NCBI RefSeq assembly: GCF_000423645.1
Contig: NZ_AUIJ01000015.1
Coordinates: 1-64,000 of the forward strand
Reading direction: 5' to 3'
Length of the DNA stretch: 64,000 nucleotides
Source: Sediminimonas qiaohouensis DSM 21189
Lineage (GTDB): Bacteria > Pseudomonadota > Alphaproteobacteria > Rhodobacterales > Rhodobacteraceae
Shown here: piece after piece, positions 8,766 through 17,411 of the stretch
Position numbering within the stretch: position 1 is the first letter of the stretch
How the letters are laid out: every line of letters begins with the position of its first letter
Notes under the pieces: model-generated
Database searches by the model: none
The model's input: the letters and a program-made list of their open reading frames with translations, nothing else
Told to the model about the DNA's origin: nothing
Translations under genes and position numbers: made by a program

Positions 8766-9845
8766 TTGCGTGACGAAGCCCATTTTGCCCCGCGCGCGGC
8801 GGACCTGCTGGCGTGGTATGACGCCAATGCGCGCGACATGCCGTGGCGCGTGCCCCCGGCGGCGCGCGCGGCGGGGGCGCGGCCCGATCCGTATGCGGTA
8901 TGGCTGTCCGAGGTGATGTTGCAGCAAACCACCGTGGCCGCGGTGCGCGGGTATTTCGAGCGGTTCATGACGCGGTGGCCGGACGTGGCGGCGCTGGCCG
9001 CGGCCGACGATGGCGACGTGATGGCCGAGTGGGCGGGGCTGGGATACTACGCGCGGGCGCGCAACCTGTTGAAATGCGCGCGGGCTGTGGTGGCTGATCA
9101 CGGCGGGCGGTTTCCGGGCACGCGCGCGGATTTGCAGGCGTTGCCGGGGATCGGACCCTATACCGCCGCGGCAATCGCGGCGATCGCGTTCGACCGGCCC
9201 GAGGTGGTTGTCGATGGCAACGTGGAGCGGGTGATGGCACGGCTGCATGATCACCGCGAGGCACTACCGGGGGCCAAGCGTGCGCTGACCGAAATGGCGG
9301 CGGCGCTGACGCCAGATGCGCGGCCGGGCGATTATGCGCAGGCGGTGATGGACCTGGGCGCGACGATCTGCACGCCGAAAAGCCCCGCCTGCGGCATCTG
9401 CCCATGGTGGGCCGCGTGCAAGGCGCGCGCGGCGGGGAGTGCGGCGGACCTACCGGTGAAGACCCCCAAGAAGGCCAAACCGGTGCGCCACGGCCACGCC
9501 TACGTGGCGCGGCGGCGCGATGGCGCGTGGCTGTTGGAACGACGGCCCGAGCGCGGGTTGCTTGGCGGGATGCTGGGCTGGCCGGGGTCGGAGTGGGTCG
9601 AGGCGCAGGCGCCGCATGACGCGCCGCCGGTGGTGGCGGACTGGCGCACGGTGGCGGGCGAGGCGCGGCACACGTTCACGCATTTCCATTTGCGCCTGTG
9701 CATATATGTCGCCGATCTTCCGCTTGACGTGGACCCGGGCACGGGTGTCTTTATTCCGGCGCAGGCGTTCCGGCCTTCGGACTTGCCGACCGTGATGCGC
9801 AAGGTTTTCGATCTGGCGCGAGGTGAGTTCGATACGGCAGGGTAG
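8766..9845 (+). CDS. mutY: A/G-specific adenine glycosylase MutY, TTG start
   Basis: A 359-residue base-excision-repair enzyme that removes A mispaired with 8-oxoG. Seen: catalytic Glu49 (LSEVMLQQT), helix-hairpin-helix LPGIGPYTAAAI, catalytic Asp150 (VVDGNVERVM), a [4Fe-4S] ligand set C202-X6-C209-X2-C212-X5-C218, and a C-terminal NUDIX-like 8-oxoG recognition domain with FTHFHL. The start is TTG at 8766 with AGGAG about 10 nt upstream; no ATG or GTG is available near this position that keeps the N-terminus. Confidence 0.96.
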   Translation: MRDEAHFAPRAADLLAWYDANARDMPWRVPPAARAAGARPDPYAVWLSEVMLQQTTVAAVRGYFERFMTRWPDVAALAAADDGDVMAEWAGLGYYARARNLLKCARAVVADHGGRFPGTRADLQALPGIGPYTAAAIAAIAFDRPEVVVDGNVERVMARLHDHREALPGAKRALTEMAAALTPDARPGDYAQAVMDLGATICTPKSPACGICPWWAACKARAAGSAADLPVKTPKKAKPVRHGHAYVARRRDGAWLLERRPERGLLGGMLGWPGSEWVEAQAPHDAPPVVADWRTVAGEARHTFTHFHLRLCIYVADLPLDVDPGTGVFIPAQAFRPSDLPTVMRKVFDLARGEFDTAG

Positions 9846-9874
9846 CCTGATCCCGGCCAATACGGAGCATGACC

Positions 9875-11008
9875 ATGATCCCTTCGTCCCAAACCGCCCG
9901 TTGGCAAAATGCGCTGCCGTTCTGGATGACGCTTGCCCTGATTCCGGTTGCATGGCTTGGGGCGTTGCAGGGCGGCTGGACCGTGATCCTGTTGCCGATC
10001 GTGACCTGGTACTTCTTTTCCGCGCTCGATGCGATCCTTGGCCTGAACCTTGAAAACGCCGATCCCGAGACGGACGAGGATCAACTGACGTGGTATCGGG
10101 CGATCACGCTGATCTGGGCGCCACTGCAGTTTATCACGTTGTTCGGACTGATCTGGTACGTGCCGCGCGCAGAACACCTTGGCGCGCTGGAGACCATCGT
10201 GCTGTTCTTCGGGGTGGGGGTGATTACCGGGACGGTGGGCATTCCCTATAGTCATGAGCTGATGCATCAGACCAACCGTTTGGAGCGAGGCTTGGCCGAT
10301 TTCCTGCTGGCGATGGTCCTGTATTCGCATTTCCGATCCGAGCATCTGCTGGTCCATCACGTCCATGTGGGCACGCCGCGCGATGCTGTCACTGCGCGGT
10401 ATAACGAGGGGTTCCACAGGTATTTCCGGCGCGTGTTGCGCGAATCCCTGATCTCGGCCTTTCGGGCCGAGGCGGCGCGGCTGGAGCGCAAGGGGCGTCC
10501 GTGGACCGACCGGGCCAACCCGTTCTGGCGCTATTGGGCGCTTCAGGCGGCGATGCTGCTTTTGGCGCCGCTGCTAGGGGGGTGGATCGGGGTGCTTCTG
10601 TTTGTGTGGCAGGCGTTTATCGCGATCTGGCAACTGGAGCTGACCAACTATGTCGAGCATTATGCCCTGACCCGCAAGCATCTGGGCGATGGCAAATACG
10701 AGCATGTGAAGCCGCATCATTCGTGGAACGCCGCGCACAAGGCCAGCAATTGGTTGCTGATAAACCTGCAACGCCATTCGGATCATCACTACAAGCCGAA
10801 CCGGCGGTTTCCCCTGCTGCAGAACTATACCGAGGCGGAGGCGCCGCAATTGCCGTATGGCTATCCGATCATGACCATGGCGGCGATGATCCCGTCGGTG
10901 TGGCGCCGGGTGATGAACCCGCGCGTGCGCCGCTGGCGTGATATGTATTACCCCGAGATCACCGATTGGCGGCCCTACAACAAGGCGCAAACGCCGCTGC
11001 CAGAATAA
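9875..11008 (+). CDS. alkB: alkane 1-monooxygenase AlkB
   Basis: A 377-residue integral-membrane diiron hydroxylase that oxidises medium-chain alkanes to 1-alkanols using rubredoxin electrons. It has several hydrophobic helices and the three histidine boxes HELMH, HLLVHHVH and LQRHSDHHY, plus the diagnostic NYVEHYAL. GGAG lies 7 nt before ATG 9875; ATG 9869 is possible. No rubredoxin or alkane regulator is adjacent, so the electron donors must be elsewhere. It lies 29 bp after mutY on the same strand. Confidence 0.93.
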   Translation: MIPSSQTARWQNALPFWMTLALIPVAWLGALQGGWTVILLPIVTWYFFSALDAILGLNLENADPETDEDQLTWYRAITLIWAPLQFITLFGLIWYVPRAEHLGALETIVLFFGVGVITGTVGIPYSHELMHQTNRLERGLADFLLAMVLYSHFRSEHLLVHHVHVGTPRDAVTARYNEGFHRYFRRVLRESLISAFRAEAARLERKGRPWTDRANPFWRYWALQAAMLLLAPLLGGWIGVLLFVWQAFIAIWQLELTNYVEHYALTRKHLGDGKYEHVKPHHSWNAAHKASNWLLINLQRHSDHHYKPNRRFPLLQNYTEAEAPQLPYGYPIMTMAAMIPSVWRRVMNPRVRRWRDMYYPEITDWRPYNKAQTPLPE

Positions 11009-11022
11009 CGCGCGGCCCGATG

Positions 11023-11051
11023 AAAAAGGGCCCCGCCGGGCAGGCGGGGCC
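11023..11051 (-). terminator. rho-independent terminator of ccrM
   Basis: GGCCCCGCC/GGCGGGGCC stem (11029-11051). Read on the minus strand it is followed by TTTTT, so it ends the ccrM transcript; the + side has no T-run. Confidence 0.8.
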
Positions 11052-11104
11052 AGTCGGGTGCCCGCGATGTCAGGCAACGGGCACCGGCGGTAACTGTATC
11101 GCGT

Positions 11105-12304
<1,200 letters not shown>

Positions 12305-12306
<2 letters not shown>

Positions 12307-12937
12307 AGTCACTTACATTTTTATATTGATACAAGATATTGTGCACTGGTTTGAAAGAACGCCTATGGTGTGGGGTGACACCAAGATTTTGAAGCGCCTC
12401 TCTGTGGCTTTTTGACGGGTAGCCGGCGTTTTGCTCCCATCCGTAGCCGGGAAACTGTTGCGCCAAATCCCGCATGTGTGCGTCGCGCCATGTTTTCGCC
12501 ACGATCGAAGCCGCCGCGATCGACAGCGAAAGCCCGTCACCGCGCACCACGCACTGCGCGGGAATGACCGTATTGTCAGGGATCATGTGCCCGTCGATCA
12601 GCAGGTGATCGGGCGGCGACGGTAGTCCGGCGATGGCGCGCGTCATGGCAAGGTGGCTGGCGCGCAGGATATTGAGCGTATCGATTTCCTCGACGCTGGC
12701 ATGGGCGATACTGACCTCGGCCACGTCCAGCAATGTCGCGCAGAGCGCCTCGCGCCGCTTGGGCGTCAGTTTCTTGGAATCGTTCAAGCCACCGGGAATG
12801 TTGTCCGGATCTAGCACCACGGCGGCGGCGGTGACGGGCCCGGCTAGCGGGCCGCGCCCAACCTCGTCTACCCCGGCGATGCGGGGCGCGCCGGCCAGTA
12901 TCGCGGCGCGTTCAAGGGTGAAGTCGGGCCCGTCCAT
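12305..12937 (-). CDS. rnhB: ribonuclease HII
   Basis: A 210-residue enzyme that cleaves RNA in RNA-DNA hybrids, including single embedded ribonucleotides. The acidic catalytic site starts in GVDEVGRGPLAGPVTAAAV; DSKKL and the LLIDGH segment with a further Asp are also present. The C-terminus ends in HRRSFKPV. ATG 12937 gives the usual RNase HII length. The frame stays open for 84 more codons upstream, but that stretch has no conserved look and would be an unusual extension. Confidence 0.94.
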
Positions 12938-13192
12938 AAGGCGGGGTAAAGCGCGGATTGGCCGGGGGCGCAACGAAAAAGGGCCGGGTAGGTCAGATAA
13001 CGGCTGTGCGGACAACGCGGGCGTTTGGGAATGTTCGGGACGTGGGTAAGCTGGTCTTGAGCGGACCTTTGATATAGCGCCCTGCGCGGTATCAAGGTCG
13101 AAGCCCGCCGATGCGCGGCTCTTGAACCGATCGCTCAACGGCAACACCAAGCCATACGCCGCCCATACCGCGCCAGCCTGATCCGGCACAAA

Positions 13193-13214
13193 GGGCCGGG
13201 TCGTGACCCGGCCC
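13193..13214 (-). terminator. 10-bp hairpin, likely terminator of the 13235-13705 gene
   Basis: GGGCCGGGTC/GACCCGGCCC with almost no loop (effectively a CGTG tetraloop). On the minus strand it is followed by a short TTTG, so it is a moderate intrinsic terminator. The rest of 12938-13234 shows no gene; it holds an imperfect TTGATA/TATCAA dyad around 13066-13097. Confidence 0.6.
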
Positions 13215-13234
13215 CATTTGCGGTGATGGGCAGT

Positions 13235-13705
13235 TCAGCGGTGCGCCAGGTGATAGCCGTGCTGACGCAAGCAGCCGACGGAGTAGCCGTGGCGGCCGTA
13301 GTTGGCGTGGCGATGGTGGTTGCCGCCAATCCGTACGGCGCAGGCGCGCGGCAGGCTATCGGTAAAGCGATAGTTGCGGTTCAGGCAGCGCGAGCCGAAC
13401 ACCCGGCGCGGCTCGCCATATCGGCTCTGAGCGCGGATCATGCAATGGCGTGGCAGCGAATGGCGCTGCACGCGGCGCGGCAAGGGGCGCGGTATGACCA
13501 CCGGATCGGGGTCATAGCGCCGGGTGACATGGCCGCGATTGCGGCGATTGTCACGATCGCTAAGGGCGCCGGCGATGATCGCGACGGCAGCGATACCGGC
13601 GATGGCGCGGGCGACGTCACGATTGCCCGCCTGGGCGGTGGTTGCAGATAGACCCGAGAGGGCGAGAGAGGCCGCGACAACGGCGGCAATGAATGGGCGG
13701 GACAT
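13235..13705 (-). CDS. exported Arg/His-rich hypothetical protein
   Basis: A 156-residue protein with a clear Sec signal peptide (MSRPFIAAVVAASLALSGLS, cleavage after AQA near residue 26). A short hydrophobic stretch (AIAGIAAVAIIAGAL) follows, and then a strongly basic, Arg- and His-rich mature part with five Cys. AAAGGA precedes ATG 13705. The family is not recognised. The basic tail might bind nucleic acid, metal or polyanions, but that is a guess. It is divergent from the next small exported protein. Confidence 0.7.
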   Translation of the reverse strand: MSRPFIAAVVAASLALSGLSATTAQAGNRDVARAIAGIAAVAIIAGALSDRDNRRNRGHVTRRYDPDPVVIPRPLPRRVQRHSLPRHCMIRAQSRYGEPRRVFGSRCLNRNYRFTDSLPRACAVRIGGNHHRHANYGRHGYSVGCLRQHGYHLAHR

Positions 13706-13886
13706 GGCAGGTTCCTTTCGTGCGCATTTCGGTGGTCGGTGCGTGATCGGATAGCGCCGACCGGCATGTTCAAACTTGGGCGCAGGTGGCAAAGACAAGC
13801 AATAACGGGGCAGTGTTATCGGATAGCAGACCGCAATGACCCCTTTGGATATTGTATATCAGGCCTCCCATGCGCATTGTGAGGGC

Positions 13887-14177
13887 ATGAAAAAGATCCT
13901 GATCCCCATTGTATCTGTCTTCCTTCTGACGCAGGCGTTTCCGGCGCAGGCGGCGGAATGCTATGCTGACTACAAAGCCAAGCGCGACTCTCCGTTGCAG
14001 TTGCATTACGGTGTCATGCAATTGTCGGGCGGCTGCTCAAAGGCGTCGGCGCGCGGAGAGGTGGCTGCCCGGCTATCGCAGGGCGGCTGGACCCTATTGC
14101 GCGTGCTGTCGGTCTTTGACGAGTCGGGTCTGAGCGAAAGGAAGGCAAGTGCAGGAAAATTCTACCTCCGCTTCTGA
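13887..14177 (+). CDS. small exported hypothetical protein
   Basis: A 96-residue protein with signal peptide MKKILIPIVSVFLLTQAF and cleavage after AQA. The mature part (ECYADYKAKRDSPLQLHYGV) contains two Cys that could form a disulfide. The ATG at 13887 has GAGGG immediately upstream. The stop lies 29 nt inside the next gene, so the two are translationally linked. Function unknown; it looks like a small periplasmic protein conserved in Rhodobacteraceae. Confidence 0.72.
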   Translation: MKKILIPIVSVFLLTQAFPAQAAECYADYKAKRDSPLQLHYGVMQLSGGCSKASARGEVAARLSQGGWTLLRVLSVFDESGLSERKASAGKFYLRF

Positions 14178-14853
14178 GATCAAGCGCACGTCGGGGCGCG
14201 TGGTGCCTTTGGGAATCGCGGGGATCGTCCTGATACTGGCGGTTCTGGCGGTTTGGTTGCTGACCAACCTGCCGGATGCCAATGCCTTCAACGCGCGGGT
14301 CGAGCAGTTGTTCGTGGAAAACGACGACCTGACCGCGCAGGCCGAGATCAAGCTTCTGGAGATACTGGCGCAATCGGGCACGGCGTTTTCCGATACGCTA
14401 TCGGGCTATCGCATGGTGATCCTGGTACTGCTGGTGTTCGCCACCACGTTGATGGTGGCGACGTTCGTTTTGCTGGTGATGCTGGTGACGTTGCACCGCC
14501 GAATGGCGCAGATCGAGCAATCGGGCATCCAGGTTTCATCGCTGATGATCAGCCGGGGCGAGAACATGGTCTATCTCAATAACATGGGATTTCGCATGAC
14601 TGATGCGGCGATGGAGACGCTATCGGTTTTGGCCGAGGCGCGGTTGGACGACGACATCCTGTCCGGCGCCGAGATCGAGGCGATCGTTTCGGGCCGCACG
14701 GCGGCCGATTGTGACGAATCGGCGGGTGCCACGCGGATCAAGCGGCTGCGCGATACGCTTGGCAATCAGTTGGTGAGCGAGCTTTTGGTGCGCAACATCG
14801 CGCGACGGGGCTACATGCTGGCCGTGGACAAGGACGTGATCAGCGTGGTGTAG
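14149..14853 (+). CDS. inner-membrane protein with a winged-helix-like C-terminal domain
   Basis: A 234-residue protein. Two transmembrane helices are clear (about 18-39 and 89-115). The loop between them would be periplasmic and both ends cytoplasmic (basic HRR after helix 2). Residues 150-230 resemble an OmpR-type winged helix: the DILSGAEIEAIVSG helix, IKRLRDTLG, then LLVRNIARRGYMLAV, the recognition-wing pattern. GTG 14149 is the start, with AAAGGAAG upstream. It overlaps the preceding small exported protein. A membrane-bound transcription regulator is an inference; the product has no named family that I recognise. Confidence 0.75.
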   Translation: MQENSTSASEIKRTSGRVVPLGIAGIVLILAVLAVWLLTNLPDANAFNARVEQLFVENDDLTAQAEIKLLEILAQSGTAFSDTLSGYRMVILVLLVFATTLMVATFVLLVMLVTLHRRMAQIEQSGIQVSSLMISRGENMVYLNNMGFRMTDAAMETLSVLAEARLDDDILSGAEIEAIVSGRTAADCDESAGATRIKRLRDTLGNQLVSELLVRNIARRGYMLAVDKDVISVV

Positions 14854-14865
14854 GCGGCGGCGCGG

Positions 14866-15288
14866 TCACGCTTTCGCAAGGTCGGCCAGCACGGTGCAAT
14901 CGCGCGACTGCCCGCCGCAGCAGACCGACTCGCAGCTATCTACGAACGCGCTGAGCTGGGCCTCGAGGCCGCGCAACTCATCAAGCTTTTGGCGCACCGA
15001 TGACAGGTGATCGGCCGCGATGTCGCGCACTGCGGTGCAATCCTCTGCCGGGCTGGTCGCCAGACCGCAGAGCAGGCGAACCTGCGCGATGCCGAAGCCA
15101 AAGTCGCGGCACCGGCGAATGAAGGTCAGGCGGGCGATGTCATCAGGTTCGTAGTGCCGATGCCCGGCCGCGCTGCGCCGTGCCGGGGGGATGAGGCCGA
15201 TTTCCTCGTAGTAACGAATGGTCGGGGCGGGAACACCGCAGGTCGTGGCGGCCTGACCGATGGACAGTAATGGATCGTTGGCGGGCAT
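14866..15288 (-). CDS. MerR-family transcriptional regulator
   Basis: A 140-residue regulator. The N-terminal winged helix carries the MerR signature (LSIGQAATTCGVPAPTIRYYEE, IGLIPPARR). A dimerisation helix spans about 80-120. The C-terminal metal/thiol-like cluster CESVCCGGQSRDC may sense a metal or oxidant. AGGAGG lies 7 nt upstream of ATG 15288. It is divergent from a membrane-protein gene with a dyad operator in between, the usual MerR arrangement. The inducer is unknown. Confidence 0.92.
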   Translation of the reverse strand: MPANDPLLSIGQAATTCGVPAPTIRYYEEIGLIPPARRSAAGHRHYEPDDIARLTFIRRCRDFGFGIAQVRLLCGLATSPAEDCTAVRDIAADHLSSVRQKLDELRGLEAQLSAFVDSCESVCCGGQSRDCTVLADLAKA

Positions 15289-15302
15289 GTGGATCCTCCT
15301 GT

Positions 15303-15332
15303 TGCAATTCAAGCCACTTGAACCCCCAGAGT
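15303..15332 (+). promoter_or_regulatory. MerR-type operator/promoter
   Basis: A perfect dyad TTCAAG-CCA-CTTGAA (15308-15322) follows a -35-like TTGCAA (15303-15308) and is about 18-19 bp from a weak -10 (CAGAGT, 15327-15332). An operator inside an over-long spacer is the MerR hallmark. It would activate the + strand gene at 15424 and also covers the merR promoter region. Confidence 0.65.
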
Positions 15333-15423
15333 TTGCCGTGGTTGGGGGGATCTGTGCAAGGTCCGCGCCCTGCCGGGTGTTGCGCCGCCCAAGGGGCGGG
15401 ACCGGATGTGATCGGAGGATACC

Positions 15424-15888
15424 ATGCAGTTTCATCAGTTGTCCGCGAAGGATTGGGCCAAGACCCTGATCATCGGCCTGGTCGCGGCTGCCGTGACCGC
15501 CGTAACCATGCAAGGGCTTTTGCGTGCCGGGATTTCGCCCTTGCCCGAGCCCCTGGGCCTTGCGTTTGCTCGGCTTCTGCTGGGGGATGTGCCCTTGCCG
15601 GTTGGTCTGCTGTTTCACACGGTTTGGAACGTGGCCTTTGTCGCATTCTTTGTCGTGATGTTTGGTGACAGCCTGAGCTTTGGGCGGGCTATTGCGCTGG
15701 CGGCGGCGCTATGGGGGTTGGTGCTCGTGGTCTTTTTTCCCATCGTTGGATGGGGGTTTTTCGGGCTCGCCATCACGCCCAAGCTGATCGTTGCGGCGGG
15801 GGGCATTCACCTGCTGTTTGCCATCCTGCTTTGGGGCGGGTGCCGGATTGCCTTTGGCACGGCGGTCCCCGGTGCGGCGGCGCAGTAG
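15424..15888 (+). CDS. integral membrane protein, MerR-linked
   Basis: A 154-residue hydrophobic protein with four predicted membrane helices (around 15-33, 55-80, 85-108 and 120-145). GGAGGA precedes the ATG. It lacks the CxxC, His-rich or Asp-Lys motifs of metal-transport ATPases or CDF transporters, so it is not one of the usual MerR targets. The divergent MerR gene and intervening operator suggest it is the regulated output, perhaps a stress or permeability function. The family is not recognised. Confidence 0.7.
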   Translation: MQFHQLSAKDWAKTLIIGLVAAAVTAVTMQGLLRAGISPLPEPLGLAFARLLLGDVPLPVGLLFHTVWNVAFVAFFVVMFGDSLSFGRAIALAAALWGLVLVVFFPIVGWGFFGLAITPKLIVAAGGIHLLFAILLWGGCRIAFGTAVPGAAAQ

Positions 15889-15900
15889 GCACGCCGCGCC

Positions 15901-16926
15901 TTATCGCTTGGCCAGCATCGACAGGCGAATAAGCGCGCGTTCGACCAAGGCCATGGCGGGCGCGTGTTGCGCAGCCGAGCGTAGCTTGAGGTCGGTATCC
16001 GTCAGCAGCGTCAATGCCTGCTCAAGGCGCGGCGCGCCCCAACCGCGCGCCTGCCGCAGCATCCTATCGCGTCTGGGGCCAAAGATGGGCGGGCGCATCC
16101 GGGCGATACCCTGCGCCGCGCCATCGGGATCGGATGCCGCGGTATAGAGCGCGCGAAAGTGGCGCGCCGCGTTGATGCAAAGGCTGACCGGCTGCGTGCC
16201 CTGCGCCTGCAGGCGGCGCATCACCGGCCCGATCTCGGCCGAGCGCCCCTCGGCCACGATGTTGAGGATATCGTCGAGATCGGCCTCGGCCGAGGCGGGC
16301 GCGCAGGAGGCGATATCGTCTGAGCTTAGTGCGCTGTCGTCCTCGAACTTGTAAAGGCCCAGCTTGGCGATGGTCTGCCGGAAATCGCCGGGGTCGAGCG
16401 TGCGCGACAGCGCGGTCAGGTCGGTCATCGCGTCGGGGGCTATATTGTGCAGGCCGGCGGCGGCCAGCTCTGCCTCGATCTCTTCGCGGGTTGGCGGATC
16501 GTCATAGAGCGCGGCGGCGTAGGCGTTTGCGTGCCCTTCGAACAGTTTGCGCAGTTTGGATTTTGCGGGAAGCTGCCCGGCGGTGACTATGATCTGCGCA
16601 TCGCCTTCCTGCCAGTCCTTGAGCGCCGCGCCGATCACGTCGGCAAGGCCGTCGGTGGCATCCTCGACAAAGGCGGCGCGAGGGCCGGGGAAAAAGCTTT
16701 GGGCCTTGACTGCATCCAGAAGCGCGGCGGGATCGCGGCGCAGGTCCGCGGCGGGCAGGCGGCTGAGGCGCATCTCGCCCTCGCCATCGGGGCCGATCAG
16801 GTTGGCGATCACCTCTTGCCGCTTGAGCGCGACGCGCATCGCATCCGCGCCAAAGATCAGCAACCCGGCGCGCGTCGGGTCGGGTTTGGCGAAATACCTG
16901 TTGGCGTCGCGTGTGTTAAGCTTCAT
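15901..16926 (-). CDS. holA: DNA polymerase III delta subunit
   Basis: A 341-residue clamp-loader subunit that opens the beta sliding clamp. It starts [20 protein letters not shown] and keeps the delta pattern of an AAA+-like fold without a working Walker A (GLLIFGADAMRVALKRQEVI, then FFPGPRAAFVEDATD). Length fits. It overlaps lptE by 4 nt. The order leuS-lptE-holA on one strand is the normal alphaproteobacterial operon. Confidence 0.92.
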   Translation of the reverse strand: MKLNTRDANRYFAKPDPTRAGLLIFGADAMRVALKRQEVIANLIGPDGEGEMRLSRLPAADLRRDPAALLDAVKAQSFFPGPRAAFVEDATDGLADVIGAALKDWQEGDAQIIVTAGQLPAKSKLRKLFEGHANAYAAALYDDPPTREEIEAELAAAGLHNIAPDAMTDLTALSRTLDPGDFRQTIAKLGLYKFEDDSALSSDDIASCAPASAEADLDDILNIVAEGRSAEIGPVMRRLQAQGTQPVSLCINAARHFRALYTAASDPDGAAQGIARMRPPIFGPRRDRMLRQARGWGAPRLEQALTLLTDTDLKLRSAAQHAPAMALVERALIRLSMLAKR

Positions 16927-17411
16927 TCCGGCAGGTCGCTGGCGGCGGCCAAAAGCCGCGCTATCATGCGGTCGGCCAGGATCGTGGCCAGCCGCGCATG
17001 GGCATCGCGTTTTGCGGCGCTGGTCGCGATGGTTGAATCGGTGGCGGAATAGCCGGTGAACCCGGTGGTACGCCCCTTGATCAGGGCGGTGTCGGTGCCG
17101 GCGGCGCGCAAGGTGTAGCTGACGGTTCCGACGAGGTTGTAGCGGGTCGAGATGTTGGTGGGCGCGACGGCCATTTCCTTGCGCCGAATAGTCAGGTTAT
17201 ATGACAGCTCATAGCGTGAGCCGCGGCCGATCCGCTGCTCAACGCGTTGAAGCAATAGCTGCTCGGTGCGGGTATCGGGCGCCTGCACCCGGACCGCCGA
17301 TTGCAGCCGCTCCGCCGTACCCTGCGGGCCATAGACAGGCGCAAAGCCACAGCCCGCCAGCGCCAGGGCGCACAGGCCGAAAACCAGGGTTCTGCGTTCA
17401 GACCACCACAT
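16923..17411 (-). CDS. lptE: LPS-assembly lipoprotein LptE
   Basis: A 162-residue outer-membrane lipoprotein that plugs LptD during LPS insertion. The signal peptide ends in the lipobox LAGC (Cys near residue 21), followed by [10 protein letters not shown], a common LptE start. Alternating beta-strand pattern and a C-terminal helix fit the family. The ATG lies inside the end of leuS, overlapping by 14 nt. Confidence 0.9.
   Translation of the reverse strand: MWWSERRTLVFGLCALALAGCGFAPVYGPQGTAERLQSAVRVQAPDTRTEQLLLQRVEQRIGRGSRYELSYNLTIRRKEMAVAPTNISTRYNLVGTVSYTLRAAGTDTALIKGRTTGFTGYSATDSTIATSAAKRDAHARLATILADRMIARLLAAASDLPE

Noticed and set aside
12938-13189. N-terminal extension of rnhB by 84 residues
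   Set aside because: The frame is open but the sequence is unlike RNase HII, and ATG 12937 gives the family length.
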